DNA of 64,000 nt from Bermanella marisrubri (GCF_012295615.1 NZ_CP051183.1:124001-188000); one strand, 5' to 3'; shown: positions 32,741 through 44,236, counted from the stretch's first letter. A program made the numbers and translations. The notes: generated by a model from the letters alone, not told the origin.

Positions 32741-33897
32741 TATATGTCCTCCTTGGCAATGCGATTCATATAGGCGCCAAACGTTTTTACATAGCGCGGT
32801 ATAGGAATAAGGAACGCATCATGGCCTTTTTCCGATTCAATGCAGGCGTACGTAACGTCTTTATCGGCTTCGATTAAGGCGTCTACAATTTCTTCACTGC
32901 GCTCTGGGCTAAAACGCCAATCAGTAGTGAAGCTCATGACCAAAAATTTGCACGTGGCTTGGCTTAAGCATTTGGATAAGTCGTTATCGTAATACTGAGC
33001 GGGATCGAAATAGTCCAAGGCTTTGGTCATTAACAAGTAGGTATTGGCATCAAAGGTGGTTGAGAATTTCTCCCCTTGATAATGCAAATAACTTTCTACT
33101 TGGAATTCGGGCACGAACTCATAACTCACTTCATCGGTTTTCAAATCACGACCAAATTTTTCACCCATGGCGTCATCACTTAAATACGTTAAATGTGCCA
33201 ACATGCGTGCTTGCATCAAGCCGGTTTTGGGAAGGGTATCGTGTTTGAGGTAATGGCCATCATGGAACTCAGGGTCTTTCATGATGGTATTGCGCGCGAC
33301 TTCATTAAACGCAATGTTTTGTGCGCTCAGTTTTGGCGCTGACGCAATAATCACACAATGCTTTAAACGTTCAGGGTATTGAATGCTCCAACGCATGGCT
33401 TGCATACCACCCAGGCTACCGCCAACCACAGCAGCGAAACATTCGATGCCTAAGCGATCGGCCAAACGCGCTTGGCTGGTTACCCAGTCGTAAACACGCA
33501 GTACCGGAAAGTCACCGCCATAAGGCTCATCGGTTTCAGGGTTGATACTGGTGGGCCCAGTGCTGCCATGACAGCCGCCTAAGTTGTTTAAAGAAATGAC
33601 AAAAAACTGATTAGTATCGATGGCTTTGCCCGGACCAATGCACGCATCCCACCAGCCGGGTTTCGTATCGTCTTCACTGTGGAAGCCTGCGGCATGATGA
33701 TGTCCGCTTAACGCATGGCAGATTAATATTGCGTTGCTTTTATCTTCATTGAGCGTGCCATAGGTTTCATATACCAACTCATATTTGGGTAAAACTCGTC
33801 CACTTTTTAATTCAAGTGGCTCATCAAAGACAGCGGTTTGCGGTTCGACAATTCCTACAGAATCAGCAGGTATGTGTTGGGGCATTGAATGGTCCAT
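32740..33897 (-). CDS. metX: Homoserine O-acyltransferase (MetX type)
   Basis: The 385-residue alpha/beta-hydrolase-fold enzyme of methionine synthesis transfers an acyl group to homoserine. [14 protein letters not shown] is the oxyanion region, the nucleophile elbow is [12 protein letters not shown], and the catalytic Asp/His lie in the C-terminal part with [11 protein letters not shown]. In organisms with a MetX-MetW pair the donor is usually succinyl-CoA, so homoserine O-succinyltransferase is the likelier activity; the sequence alone does not decide. It leads the metXW operon. Confidence 0.95.
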   Translation of the reverse strand: MDHSMPQHIPADSVGIVEPQTAVFDEPLELKSGRVLPKYELVYETYGTLNEDKSNAILICHALSGHHHAAGFHSEDDTKPGWWDACIGPGKAIDTNQFFVISLNNLGGCHGSTGPTSINPETDEPYGGDFPVLRVYDWVTSQARLADRLGIECFAAVVGGSLGGMQAMRWSIQYPERLKHCVIIASAPKLSAQNIAFNEVARNTIMKDPEFHDGHYLKHDTLPKTGLMQARMLAHLTYLSDDAMGEKFGRDLKTDEVSYEFVPEFQVESYLHYQGEKFSTTFDANTYLLMTKALDYFDPAQYYDNDLSKCLSQATCKFLVMSFTTDWRFSPERSEEIVDALIEADKDVTYACIESEKGHDAFLIPIPRYVKTFGAYMNRIAKEDI

Positions 33898-33958
33898 TTA
33901 TTATGATGCCGCGCAGTGTAGCCACTGCGCGAGCGATCGGCAAATTCACAAAACGTGG

Positions 33959-34540
33959 TTATAGGCCAATGATAAATCCTGGAGCGCCTGTTTTCATGAC
34001 GAAGTTGGCTAATATTACATTGCAAATATTAATCAAGAGGAACGCAATGATCGGGCTAAGATCTAGACCACCCATATCAGGCATGACTTTACGGATGGGT
34101 TTCATCACAGGTTCAATGATCTGATGCAAAAGCTCTAATGCTGGGTTGCTAGATTGCGGTGCGATCCAACTGGAAATGACCATAATCAAAATGCCCCAGA
34201 AATATAGCTTTAAGAATAAGCCCACAGTACCCAATAGCGACCAGATAATGATCTTTTCCACTGGTGTACCATAACCCGCTACTAGCAGGCTTAAGCCAAT
34301 GGCCAGCATTTGTACCACAACCGCTAATACAATTGAGGCCCAATCAAAGCCGCCAAATCCAGGCACGATTTTGCGCAGTGGATTAAGTACAGGTGCCGTA
34401 GCTTTCACCACAAACTGGCTGATAGGGTTGTAAAAGTTTGCTCTAGCCGCCTGCAATAAAAAACGCAGAACGACGATAAACAAATAAAGACCGGCAATGG
34501 TATTGATCACCATTAAACCAATTTGCGATGAAACGTCCAT
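33959..34540 (-). CDS. YggT family membrane protein
   Basis: The 193-residue integral membrane protein is made of two YggT repeats, each with paired transmembrane helices around a short amphipathic stretch (FYNPISQFVVKATAPVLNPLRKIVPG and LLHQIIEPVMKPIRKVMP). YggT proteins are linked to envelope or division functions in several bacteria and in plastids, but the activity is unknown. It lies between rph and metX; proC, its usual upstream partner in pseudomonads, is absent here. Confidence 0.95.
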   Translation of the reverse strand: MDVSSQIGLMVINTIAGLYLFIVVLRFLLQAARANFYNPISQFVVKATAPVLNPLRKIVPGFGGFDWASIVLAVVVQMLAIGLSLLVAGYGTPVEKIIIWSLLGTVGLFLKLYFWGILIMVISSWIAPQSSNPALELLHQIIEPVMKPIRKVMPDMGGLDLSPIIAFLLINICNVILANFVMKTGAPGFIIGL

Positions 34541-34560
34541 AACTATGCTCCGAGGCCGGA

Positions 34561-35277
34561 TTAATTTGCCAAACTCTGTTTTTGAATCTCTGTGATTTCA
34601 GCTAGTCCTTTTTTAGCGAGATCCAGCATGGCCGTCAACTCTTCAGGTTGGAAAGGCTCGCCTTCGGCGGTTCCTTGGATTTCAACAAAACCACCGTTAT
34701 CGGCCATGATGACGTTGAGATCCGTTTCGGCATTGCTGTCTTCTGGGTAGTCCAAATCCAAAATGGCTTGGCCTTCATATACGCCCACGCTCACAGCGGC
34801 AATCATATATTTGAGAGGACTGGCTTTTAGTGTACCCGCTTCGATCATTGAATTGATGGCGTCTGCCAAGGCCACACACGCACCTGTGATAGATGCGCAG
34901 CGAGTACCACCATCCGCTTGAATCACATCACAGTCGATGGTGATGCTGTTTTCGCCCAGTGCTTCTAAATCCACCGCAGCACGCAGAGAACGACCAATCA
35001 ATCGGCTGATTTCAACCGTGCGACCACCTTGCTTGCCTTTGGCGGCTTCACGAATCATGCGTGAACCGGTAGAGCGCGGCAGCATGCCATATTCAGCCGT
35101 TACCCAGCCTTGGCCTTGCCCACGTAAAAACGGTGGTACCTTGTTTTCCACGCTGGCATTGCAAATGACTTTGGTATCGCCCACTTCTACTAGTACTGAG
35201 CCTTCAGCATGCTTAGTGAAGTTGCGAGTAATTTTAACGTCACGCAGTTGATCCAGGGCGCGGCCACTTGGTCTCAT
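34561..35277 (-). CDS. rph: Ribonuclease PH
   Basis: I start it at ATG 35277 ([20 protein letters not shown]), which gives 238 residues, the standard length; an upstream GTG at 35289 would add four. The phosphorolytic 3'-5' exoribonuclease matures tRNA 3' ends. Visible motifs are [32 protein letters not shown] and [19 protein letters not shown]. It is divergent from yicC, a very conserved arrangement. Confidence 0.97.
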   Translation of the reverse strand: MRPSGRALDQLRDVKITRNFTKHAEGSVLVEVGDTKVICNASVENKVPPFLRGQGQGWVTAEYGMLPRSTGSRMIREAAKGKQGGRTVEISRLIGRSLRAAVDLEALGENSITIDCDVIQADGGTRCASITGACVALADAINSMIEAGTLKASPLKYMIAAVSVGVYEGQAILDLDYPEDSNAETDLNVIMADNGGFVEIQGTAEGEPFQPEELTAMLDLAKKGLAEITEIQKQSLAN

Positions 35278-35414
35278 ATAATGTCTCACAAACTAAAAAA
35301 TGAATGTGAGGGCATTATACGTGGCTTGGCGTTAAGATTTAAAGAAGCGAATCTGATTCGCTTGATGATGTTTCTGATTGTAAACTCTACATTATTTGTT
35401 TAGAGGATCGTGTA

Positions 35415-36275
35415 ATGCGCAGCATGACAGGATTTGCCCGTCAGGATTTAGAAACTCCTTTAGGTCACTATAGTGTTGAAATTCGCAGTGTAAATTCACG
35501 CTACTTGGAACCACATTTTCGGTTGCCGGATTCTATGCGCGCTTTGGAACCAAAATTACGCGAGCGCTTGAAAAATGTGTTCAGCCGAGGAAAGCTAGAA
35601 GTCAGCATCAAGTTTCGAGCGGATATGAGTCAACAAGGCGTATCTTTGAACGAGGCATTGGTTGAACGGATCAACCAAGCAGCCGATCAAGTGCACGGTA
35701 TCATTGGTCCAGGTAATGCACTGGATGCACTCGAGATCCTCAAATGGCCAGGCGTCCTTAATGAAGCGCAATTAGATAAAGCTCAAATCGAAGAGCAAAC
35801 CTTGCAGTGCTTTGACGAAGCCATAAAGAGTCTACTGGACATGAGTCAGCGAGAAGGGGATGCACTTAATCAATTTCTCACACAGCGGATAGAAGGCATA
35901 CAGCTGCAAGTGGACGAAGTTCGAAGATTAATGCCTCAATTGATTCAAGCTCAGCGCGAGCATTTACAGAAAAAATTGGCTGATCTACAGGTCAATGTTG
36001 AGCCAGAGCGTCTAGAGCAAGAAATGATGATAGTGCTACAAAAAACGGATGTGGATGAGGAGCTTGATCGCCTTGAAGCTCATGTAAAGGAAGTATCCCA
36101 TATCATGGAACAGTCTGGGCCTGTGGGCCGCCGATTGGATTTTATGATGCAGGAGCTTAATCGTGAGGCTAATACATTGAGCAGCAAAAGTATGAGTTCA
36201 CTAACGACGAATATCGCGGTGGAGCTCAAAGTCTTAATTGAGCAGATGCGAGAGCAAGTTCAGAATATCGAATAA
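35415..36275 (+). CDS. YicC/YloC family endoribonuclease
   Basis: 286 residues. The N terminus MRSMTGFARQDLETPLGHYSVEIRSVNSRYLEPHFRLP is the family hallmark, and the C-terminal DUF1732 region contains LDFMMQELNREANTLSSKS. YicC acts as an RNA endonuclease and helps degrade RyhB in E. coli (family knowledge). The ribosome site AGAGGATCGTGTA precedes the ATG. It is divergent from rph. Confidence 0.96.
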   Translation: MRSMTGFARQDLETPLGHYSVEIRSVNSRYLEPHFRLPDSMRALEPKLRERLKNVFSRGKLEVSIKFRADMSQQGVSLNEALVERINQAADQVHGIIGPGNALDALEILKWPGVLNEAQLDKAQIEEQTLQCFDEAIKSLLDMSQREGDALNQFLTQRIEGIQLQVDEVRRLMPQLIQAQREHLQKKLADLQVNVEPERLEQEMMIVLQKTDVDEELDRLEAHVKEVSHIMEQSGPVGRRLDFMMQELNREANTLSSKSMSSLTTNIAVELKVLIEQMREQVQNIE

Positions 36276-36430
36276 AGTTATTAAAACTCGATTTTTTATA
36301 ATTCCATGCTAGTTTATTAAAGTATTTGTACTGACCATGAAAATTAATCCCTTATCAGAAGAGATGCTAGGCTCAGATAAGGGTGTGCTTGTGCGCAGGG
36401 CTATTTTAATTTTGAGTTTTCGCTTTATAC

Positions 36431-37924
36431 ATGAAGATTAGTCTTTTTTCTGCTCTGAAAATCGCAATTACCTATGCTGTGTTTGCCGGCGCGTGGATCT
36501 TATTTTCAGATGTGGCATTGCAAGCTGCGGTCCACGATATTGCTTTGCTCAGTCAACTTCAGACATTTAAAGGCTGGTTCTTTGTGTTGGTTACCAGCGT
36601 TTTGCTATTTGCAATGGTCTCGCGGTCTGTACAAACCTCCGAGCTTCTTAATCAGTTTGATCCACTGACAGGCTTGCTCAATCACCACATGTTTTCGGCG
36701 CAGTTGGAACGCAAGGTGGCTATGCGCAAGCCTGAGCAGACTCTTGTTGTGATATATCTCGATATCGATCACTTCTCTCATTTAAATCGTGCTTTGGGAT
36801 TCAACGAGGCCAATCAAATTCTGATGGGTTTGTCCCGGGCTCTGAAAGATCATTACAGTGCTCATGTGTTACTGGGACGCTTCCCTCCAGACCAATTTGC
36901 TATCGCTTTCTTAAGTGATAAATCCATGGGAGAAATTGAAGCGGGAATCAAAGGCCTCAGGCAAATGTTTGACCAATATATGTATGAGCAGCAAGTAGAA
37001 GTTACTTGCACGCTTGGCGTTGCCATGGGACCCAGTGACTCTAGGCAGGCCAAGGGTTTAATGGCGGCAGCCAGTGATGCATTGGGACATGCTAAGACTC
37101 GCGAGCGTAATAGCGTCCAATTCTTCAATAAGCAGTTATCGGAATTGGAAAATCAGCGGCAAAAACTCTTAGGAGATTTACGCCAAGATTTGGCCGCAAA
37201 CCGGTTAAATATGGTTTATCAGCCGCAATATCGACTGGCGGATCAGACTCTAGTTGGCGTGGAAGCCTTGATCCGTTGGGAGCATGCTGAACATGGCTTT
37301 ATATCTCCTGATGTATTCATTCCTTTGGCGGAAGATAATTCCATAGCTAATGAAATCTCTCGGTTCGTGGTGCATCAGGTCTATCAGGATCTTCAGCAAT
37401 ATCGTTTACTTGGCAATCCAATTGAGCGCGTGTCCATTAATATCTCAGCGGTAGAGTTTAATAGTCGCATGATGTTGGATGCGTTGTTGATGGAAATAGA
37501 ATCGTTGCCGAACCTTAAGCAATGGTTACAAATTGAGATAACGGAAACGGCTACTCTCAATAACTTAGAAAAAAGCGCGGCCAATATCAAAGCGCTTAAG
37601 GCCGAAGGCTTACGCTTCAGTGTGGACGATTTTGGAACCGGCTATACGTCCTTGGCCATGTTGAAAGATCTGCCTATTGATGAAGTGAAAATCGACCGTT
37701 CTTTTATCAAAGCCATGGTTCATGAAACGAAAGCGAAAGCGATTGTTGAGGCCATCGTGGGTATGACCCATGGCTTCGGAATCAGTATTGTAGCGGAGGG
37801 AATTGAAAATAAAGAACAGCTCGATCTACTCAAAGTCATGGGGTGTAGTGAAGGCCAAGGCTATTTCTTAGCCAAGCCATTGAATGTAAAACAGCTTGCA
37901 GCGACGGTACGGAGTGGTCTTTAA
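36431..37924 (+). CDS. Membrane GGDEF/EAL protein, GGDEF degenerate, EAL intact
   Basis: 497 residues. Two N-terminal transmembrane helices (residues about 8-30 and 50-65) lead to a GGDEF-like domain in which the active-site motif reads GRFPPDQF, so it cannot make c-di-GMP in the usual way. The EAL domain keeps the catalytic set: GVEALIRW, SINIS, EITET, DDFGTGYTSL, KIDRSFI and AEGIENKEQ. It should therefore be a c-di-GMP phosphodiesterase with the degenerate GGDEF as a possible GTP-sensing module (inference). It is monocistronic between yicC and gmk. Confidence 0.88.
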   Translation: MKISLFSALKIAITYAVFAGAWILFSDVALQAAVHDIALLSQLQTFKGWFFVLVTSVLLFAMVSRSVQTSELLNQFDPLTGLLNHHMFSAQLERKVAMRKPEQTLVVIYLDIDHFSHLNRALGFNEANQILMGLSRALKDHYSAHVLLGRFPPDQFAIAFLSDKSMGEIEAGIKGLRQMFDQYMYEQQVEVTCTLGVAMGPSDSRQAKGLMAAASDALGHAKTRERNSVQFFNKQLSELENQRQKLLGDLRQDLAANRLNMVYQPQYRLADQTLVGVEALIRWEHAEHGFISPDVFIPLAEDNSIANEISRFVVHQVYQDLQQYRLLGNPIERVSINISAVEFNSRMMLDALLMEIESLPNLKQWLQIEITETATLNNLEKSAANIKALKAEGLRFSVDDFGTGYTSLAMLKDLPIDEVKIDRSFIKAMVHETKAKAIVEAIVGMTHGFGISIVAEGIENKEQLDLLKVMGCSEGQGYFLAKPLNVKQLAATVRSGL

Positions 37925-37967
37925 GTCGTGTGGGGCAAAGCCTTTTTTGCTATTATTGTTCAATTAA

Positions 37968-38618
<651 letters not shown>

Positions 38619-38746
38619 AACACTGGCTTAACCAGTGGTGATTTTGTAAACTATCGATAAATATATTTTTATTGGGCATTAGCTTTTATTGTGTTTCCCT
38701 TGGATTTCGATAAAAACGTCCCATCATTAAAGTAAGAGAGAAAAGC

Positions 38747-38974
38747 ATGGCTCGTGTAACCGTTGAAGATTGCCTAGACAATGTAGATAACCGCTTTGAA
38801 TTGGTTATGTTGGCGACTAAACGCGCTCGTCAAATCGTACTGCAAGGTGCTGAGCCACTAGTTGCAGCCGAAAACGACAAGCCAACTGTTGTTGCATTAC
38901 GTGAAATTGCTGAAGGTAAGGTAACCCCTGCTACCATGGCTGCTGCTGAAGCCGCTGCTGCTGAGCAAGAGTAA
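38747..38974 (+). CDS. rpoZ: RNA polymerase omega subunit
   Basis: The 75-residue omega begins [30 protein letters not shown], the family signature, and ends in an Ala/Glu-rich tail. It helps assemble RNA polymerase and forms one ppGpp-binding site together with the beta-prime subunit, which fits its position directly upstream of spoT. Confidence 0.98.
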   Translation: MARVTVEDCLDNVDNRFELVMLATKRARQIVLQGAEPLVAAENDKPTVVALREIAEGKVTPATMAAAEAAAAEQE

Positions 38975-39027
38975 TTCTAATGGCAGCACTCTCTCTAGTA
39001 GTGAAGTTTTAACTGGAGGTGTCAAGC

Positions 39028-41160
39028 TTGCCAACGATTGATGCTTTAGCCGAACGACTAAGCAGCTATCTAGAGCCCGAGCAAATCAATCAGGTTTGCC
39101 GGGCATACTATTACGCCGAACAAGCCCATGAGGGTCAATTCCGCCGTAGTGGTGATCCCTATATCGTTCATCCCCTTGCCGTTGCCAATATTCTTTCTGA
39201 AATGCATATGGATAGCCAAAGCTTGATGGCGGCTATGCTGCATGATGTCATCGAAGATACCGCTGTTCCGAAAGATGCCTTAAAAGACCAATTCGGGGAA
39301 ACGGTTTCCGAGTTAGTGGACGGTGTCAGTAAGCTCACACATATCAAGTTTGAAAGCCAAGAAGAAAAACAAGCGGGTAATTTCCAGAAAATGGCCATGG
39401 CTATGGCCAAAGATATTCGAGTTATTTTGGTCAAGCTGGCGGATCGCTTGCATAATATGCGCACTTTGAGTGCCATGCCGCCAGAGAAAAAGCGTCGTAT
39501 CGCCGGCGAAACGCTTGAGATTTATGCCCCCATCGCTAACCGTTTAGGCATTAGCAATATCCGCATTGAATTAGAAGACTTGTGCTTTAATGCCAAGCAT
39601 CCAATGCGCAGCAACATGATTAAAAAGGCGGTGAAGTCAGCCCGCGGTAATCGAAGTGAGCTGGTCGAAAAGATTAATCAAGCGCTCAAAACTCGATTAA
39701 AAGAAGAAGGCCTCAAGACCCGAGTCATGGGTCGCGAGAAGCATCTCTATAGTATCTATCGCAAAATGAAGGAACAGAAAAAGTCCTTCAAGCAGATTAT
39801 GGATGTTTATGGCTTCCGCATCATTGTGGACAATGTGGATAGCTGTTACCGAGCGTTAGGTATTGTTCATAACTTTTACAAACCTGTGCCTGGTCGCTTT
39901 AAAGACTATATCGCCATTCCAAAATCCAATGGTTACCAAAGCTTGCACACCACCGTTGTCGGTGTGGGTGGGGTGCATATTGAAATACAAATACGTACCG
40001 AAGAAATGGAAGCCATGGCTCACAACGGCATTGCTGCGCACTGGCTATATAAGGACGACAATGCTCAGTCTGAAGCCAATGGTGGGAAGCGTGCTCGACA
40101 ATGGGTGCAAGGTTTATTGGAGTTGCAACAGCGCGCTGGAAATCCACAAGAATTTATCGAAAGTGTGAAAGTTGATTTGTTCCCAGATGATACTTATGTG
40201 TTTACACCAAAAGGTCGCATTGTCGAGATGCCAAAAGACAGCACGGCGGTGGATTTTGCTTACAGCGTGCATACGGATGTGGGCAACACATGCGTTGGCT
40301 GTCGTATCGATCAACAATTAGCACCACTAAGTACCAAACTTATCAGTGGCCAGACTGTAGAAATCATTACCGCTCCTGGGGCCAAACCAAATCCTTCATG
40401 GCTTAATTTTGTGGTCAGCAGTAAAGCGCGCAGCAGTATTCGGCATTATCTGAAGAATCAAAAACACGATGAGTCAATTAATCTTGGCCGTCGTTTACTA
40501 AGCAGTGCATTGGCCATGTTCAAAATAGAGTTGGATAATCTTGATCCAGAACACATTGAACATTTGTTACGCGAGTTTGGATTAAAAGATTTTAACTTGT
40601 TATTGGCTGATATCGGTTTAGGTACCCGCTCACCACAGAATATTGCACAGCGCATTGCCGAATTTGCTCTGGGTGAAAACAATAATTTTTCTGCACTTGG
40701 CAAAGGTATATTTAGTATCAGTGGCAAAGAGGGTGGTGTTGTCACTTATGCTCGCTGTTGTAGCCCAATTCCAGGTGATGACATTGTGGGTTACTCCAGT
40801 GCTGGACGTGGTCTGGTTGTTCATACCAGTAATTGTCAAAACCTGCTGGACATGATTGAACAGAACGACAAGATCATGCCATTAGTGTGGGATGAACATA
40901 TTGATGAAGATTTCAGTGTGACCCTGCGCGTGTGGATCGAAAATGGTCGCGGATTGATTGCTCAACTAGCGGCAGCGGTAACAGAAGCGGAAGGCAATTT
41001 AGAGCAGATCAGTGTGGACGATAAAGACGCTAAACTTAGTGTTTTGAGTTTACAAATTGGTGTAACGGGTCGTAAGCATTTGGCTGATGTTATGCGCAAG
41101 TTGAAAAAGAACAATAAAGTCTCCAAGATTACCCGTCTGAAGAATACGCGTAAGAAATAG
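39028..41160 (+). CDS. spoT: Bifunctional (p)ppGpp synthetase/hydrolase SpoT
   Basis: About 710 residues. I place the start at TTG 39028 (translated MPTIDALAERLSSYL): the ribosome site GGAGG sits eight bases before it, and SpoT proteins of relatives begin with M-P-x-I-D-A-L. An in-frame GTG at 39019 overlaps the ribosome site. The HD hydrolase domain (AAMLHDVIEDTAV), the synthetase domain (REKHLYSIYRKMK, DVYGFRIIVDN), the TGS domain (DDTYVFTPKGRIVEMP) and the C-terminal ACT domain are all visible. It sets the ppGpp level in the stringent response and is followed by ridA after 33 bases. Confidence 0.96.
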   Translation: MPTIDALAERLSSYLEPEQINQVCRAYYYAEQAHEGQFRRSGDPYIVHPLAVANILSEMHMDSQSLMAAMLHDVIEDTAVPKDALKDQFGETVSELVDGVSKLTHIKFESQEEKQAGNFQKMAMAMAKDIRVILVKLADRLHNMRTLSAMPPEKKRRIAGETLEIYAPIANRLGISNIRIELEDLCFNAKHPMRSNMIKKAVKSARGNRSELVEKINQALKTRLKEEGLKTRVMGREKHLYSIYRKMKEQKKSFKQIMDVYGFRIIVDNVDSCYRALGIVHNFYKPVPGRFKDYIAIPKSNGYQSLHTTVVGVGGVHIEIQIRTEEMEAMAHNGIAAHWLYKDDNAQSEANGGKRARQWVQGLLELQQRAGNPQEFIESVKVDLFPDDTYVFTPKGRIVEMPKDSTAVDFAYSVHTDVGNTCVGCRIDQQLAPLSTKLISGQTVEIITAPGAKPNPSWLNFVVSSKARSSIRHYLKNQKHDESINLGRRLLSSALAMFKIELDNLDPEHIEHLLREFGLKDFNLLLADIGLGTRSPQNIAQRIAEFALGENNNFSALGKGIFSISGKEGGVVTYARCCSPIPGDDIVGYSSAGRGLVVHTSNCQNLLDMIEQNDKIMPLVWDEHIDEDFSVTLRVWIENGRGLIAQLAAAVTEAEGNLEQISVDDKDAKLSVLSLQIGVTGRKHLADVMRKLKKNNKVSKITRLKNTRKK

Positions 41161-41193
41161 AGACCTTTCTGAATTCAAACAGAGATACAAATA

Positions 41194-41574
41194 ATGAAAG
41201 AAATCATCAATACCAATAAGGCACCAGAAGCCATCGGTACTTATTCCCAAGCAGTTAAAGTCGGTCAAACTGTTTATCTTTCTGGCCAAATTCCGCTTGT
41301 ACCTGAAACCATGGAAATGGTAGAAGGCGGTATTGATCAACAAATCCGTCGCGTGTTTGATAACTTAACTGCAGTGTGTGAAGCGGCGGGTGGTTCTCTT
41401 CAAGATATTGCCAAGTTGAATATCTTCTTAACCGATCTATCAAACTTCGCTACAGTAAACACGATCATGGCGGAATATTTTGAACAGCCTTACCCAGCTC
41501 GAGCGGCCATTGGGGTCGCTGCTCTGCCTAAAAATGCTGACGTAGAAATGGATGGTATTTTGGAGCTCGCGTAA
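41194..41574 (+). CDS. ridA: RidA family reactive-enamine/imine deaminase
   Basis: 126 residues. The signature is [31 protein letters not shown] at the N terminus and [23 protein letters not shown] at the C terminus, including the catalytic-site arginine in PARAAIGV. RidA hydrolyses 2-aminoacrylate released by PLP enzymes. The position right after spoT is conserved in many gammaproteobacteria. Confidence 0.96.
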   Translation: MKEIINTNKAPEAIGTYSQAVKVGQTVYLSGQIPLVPETMEMVEGGIDQQIRRVFDNLTAVCEAAGGSLQDIAKLNIFLTDLSNFATVNTIMAEYFEQPYPARAAIGVAALPKNADVEMDGILELA

Positions 41575-41596
41575 CTTTTATTAGGTTTACGCTCAT

Positions 41597-41626
41597 AAAA
41601 AAGGGACGCTGCAGCGTCCCTTTTTT
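41597..41626. terminator. Bidirectional terminator between ridA and argH
   Basis: The palindrome GGGACGCTGCAGCGTCCC is flanked by six A on the left and six T on the right, so it acts as a terminator for both converging genes. Confidence 0.93.
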
Positions 41627-41653
41627 ATTTTGTTCAATTGTATTAAAAAAGAA

Positions 41654-43054
41654 TTAACGATTGGCTAATCTTTCTTTAGCACGCTTCGCAGCGGCAAGAA
41701 CTTGTTTTGGTGCTGTACCACCTAGATGGTCACGAGCGGAAACCGAGCCTTCTAAAGTCAGAACATCGAATACATCTTCAGTGATCATCTCGCCAAATTG
41801 TTGAAGTTCTTCAAGCGACATTTCGCCCAAGTCTTTACCAGTTTTAACGCCATAGCCAACCGCACTGCCTACAATTTCATGGCTATCGCGGAAAGCAACG
41901 CCTTTGCGCACCAAGTAGTCTGCTAGGTCTGTTGCCGTAGAGAAACCTCGTAAAGCGGCTTCACGCATCACTTCTTTATTGGATTTCACATGAGGCATCA
42001 TATCTGCAAACGAACGCAAGCTGCCGCTTACATTGTCGATGGTGTCGAACAACGGCTCTTTGTCTTCTTGGTTGTCTTTGTTGTAGGCCAATGGTTGGCT
42101 TTTCATTAGTGTTAGCAAACTGATTAGATGACCAAAAATACGACCGGCCTTGCCGCGTACTAATTCAGGTACATCAGGGTTTTTCTTTTGCGGCATGATG
42201 GACGAGCCTGTGCAAAAACGATCAGGCAGGTCGATAAAATTAAATTGTGCGCTGGCCCAAAGTACCAATTCTTCACTGAAGCGACTTAGGTGCATCATGA
42301 TGGTAGATGCTGCCGCCGTGAATTCGATCGCGAAATCACGATCGGATACGCTATCCAAGCTATTTTCAGTGGGTGCATCGAAGCCCAAAAGCTCAGCGGT
42401 CATTTCACGGTCGATGGGATAAGTGGTGCCCGCCAAAGCAGCTGCACCCAAAGGCATGATATTGGTACGCTTGCGGCAATCTTGTAGGCGAGCGTAATCA
42501 CGCTCTAGCATTTCGTTCCAAGCCAGAAGATGGTGGCCAAAGGTCACAGGTTGAGCCGTCTGCAGGTGCGTAAAACCTGGCATGATGGTATCCGCTTCTT
42601 TCTCTGCTAGTTCGATCAAGCCCGATTGTAAGCGTGTAATCTCACTGCTTAAGTGATCGATTTCATCACGCATGTATAGGCGTATATCTGTGGCTACTTG
42701 GTCATTACGGCTACGACCCGTATGTAATTTCTTACCAGTAATACCGATTTTCTTGGTCAGAGCGGCTTCGATGTTCATGTGTACATCTTCAAGCTCGATA
42801 GACCACTCAAAGTTACCTGCTTCGATATCAGCTTTGATTTCTGTCAGCCCTTGAATAATGTCGTCACGCTCTTGCTCGGTTAGTACCCCGACTTTTGCCA
42901 GCATGGTGGCATGGGCCACTGAGCCTTGAATGTCTTGTGCGTACATGCGCTGATCGAACTCAACAGAGGCGGTAAAGCGTTGAACAAAGGCGTCGGTGGC
43001 TTCGCTAAAGCGACCACCCCATGCGGAGTTGGTGGGCTGACTCATAGATGTCAT
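41654..43054 (-). CDS. argH: Argininosuccinate lyase
   Basis: The 466-residue fumarase-superfamily enzyme catalyses the last step of arginine synthesis. Conserved regions: [20 protein letters not shown] at the N terminus, [32 protein letters not shown], and the flexible catalytic loop [12 protein letters not shown] with the active-site serine. It is divergent from the algZ-like kinase gene, the same arrangement as in pseudomonads. Confidence 0.97.
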   Translation of the reverse strand: MTSMSQPTNSAWGGRFSEATDAFVQRFTASVEFDQRMYAQDIQGSVAHATMLAKVGVLTEQERDDIIQGLTEIKADIEAGNFEWSIELEDVHMNIEAALTKKIGITGKKLHTGRSRNDQVATDIRLYMRDEIDHLSSEITRLQSGLIELAEKEADTIMPGFTHLQTAQPVTFGHHLLAWNEMLERDYARLQDCRKRTNIMPLGAAALAGTTYPIDREMTAELLGFDAPTENSLDSVSDRDFAIEFTAAASTIMMHLSRFSEELVLWASAQFNFIDLPDRFCTGSSIMPQKKNPDVPELVRGKAGRIFGHLISLLTLMKSQPLAYNKDNQEDKEPLFDTIDNVSGSLRSFADMMPHVKSNKEVMREAALRGFSTATDLADYLVRKGVAFRDSHEIVGSAVGYGVKTGKDLGEMSLEELQQFGEMITEDVFDVLTLEGSVSARDHLGGTAPKQVLAAAKRAKERLANR

Positions 43055-43186
43055 TTCCTATGCTGAAAATCTGATACCGAAAGTGCCCGACATTATAACG
43101 GTTTGCAGCCATGCCCACAAAATACACATGGCCTACTTGTGGCAATTATCTGCATAAGCGAGACTATAGCCCTGATAGGGAGCTAT

Positions 43187-44236
43187 ATGATCGATCATAA
43201 CAAAATAGACGCTAGCGATTTTTTGCCTGATTTTTGCCAAGGGCGCAGTTTATTGGGTCTGACTCTATTTAGTCAGTCCTTGGTGATTGTATTGATTTTG
43301 CTTTCTAGCAACTTGGAAGAGTTTGGTTGGCAGCGCTTTGGGTTGTTAGCATTTTATGTGCAATGGGTAGTGTTGGTTTGTGCTGCTTTACTGTGCCGTT
43401 TTCGAGAATTGGCCCCGCCGTTGTCCCTTAACCCACTGATGCTCGTTATTTTCATCATTGTAGTAATGACCAATTTGCTCATTAGTATCTTGTCTCGTTG
43501 GGGGATGGAACAATGGTTTTATCAACCATTGGGCGTGGATTGGATCGTACGCAATGTCATTATTAGCGCAATTTTGTCTGCTCTATTAATGCATTATTTT
43601 TACGTACAGATGCAAAATCGCCTGCATGCTCGAAGTGAATTGCAAGCCCGAGTACAGGCTTTACAGAGTCGTATACGCCCCCACTTTTTATTTAACAGCA
43701 TGAATATTATTGCAAGTCTTATACACGAAGATCCAGACACGGCTGAGGAGGCGGTAGAGGACCTGAGCGCGTTGTTTCGAGCGAGTTTAAAGGAAGCGGG
43801 AGTGGAAGTGACTTTGGCGGAGGAATTGGCCTTATGCAGGAAATATTTGCACATAGAGTGTTTAAGACTGGGTCCAAGATTACAATGTGATTGGGCTGTG
43901 GATGCACCCCACAACATTAAAATTCCACTTCTGACCATACAACCCTTACTTGAGAACGCCATCTATCATGGAATTAGTCCTGATCCGAATGGAGGTTATA
44001 TCAAGGTAAATATCACGCTTATAGCCTCAACCACTACCGATCATCGGCTGAGCGTTGAAGTCGTTAATAGTTTGTATTGCAATCATCATCATAATAAGAA
44101 ATCAGGGAACCAAATGGCATTGCAAAATATCGAGCATCGTCTGCAGGCTTTGTATGGTGATTCGGTGAAAATGCAGTCTGAGCAATGCGATCAGGAATAC
44201 AAAATGATAATTGAATATCCGGTGATAGTTTCATGA
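43187..44236 (+). CDS. AlgZ/FimS-like (LytS-type) membrane histidine kinase
   Basis: About 349 residues from ATG 43187, chosen because AGGGAG lies five bases upstream; a TTG at 43103 lacks a ribosome site. Four or more transmembrane helices in the first 140 residues precede a His_kinase domain with the motif SRIRPHFLFNSMNIIASLI, where the histidine sits before FLFN as in the LytS/AlgZ class. An HATPase region with QPLLENAIYHGI follows, but the usual downstream G-rich boxes are weak. In pseudomonads this kinase controls twitching and alginate through AlgR; here only the pairing is conserved for certain. It overlaps the regulator gene by 4 bases (ATGA). Confidence 0.88.
   Translation: MIDHNKIDASDFLPDFCQGRSLLGLTLFSQSLVIVLILLSSNLEEFGWQRFGLLAFYVQWVVLVCAALLCRFRELAPPLSLNPLMLVIFIIVVMTNLLISILSRWGMEQWFYQPLGVDWIVRNVIISAILSALLMHYFYVQMQNRLHARSELQARVQALQSRIRPHFLFNSMNIIASLIHEDPDTAEEAVEDLSALFRASLKEAGVEVTLAEELALCRKYLHIECLRLGPRLQCDWAVDAPHNIKIPLLTIQPLLENAIYHGISPDPNGGYIKVNITLIASTTTDHRLSVEVVNSLYCNHHHNKKSGNQMALQNIEHRLQALYGDSVKMQSEQCDQEYKMIIEYPVIVS

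Noticed and set aside
36349-36383. CCCTTATC ... GATAAGGG inverted repeat upstream of the EAL gene as a terminator or riboswitch
   Set aside because: 8-bp stem with a 19-base loop and no T-tract; too weak to call, and no known c-di-GMP aptamer pattern is visible.
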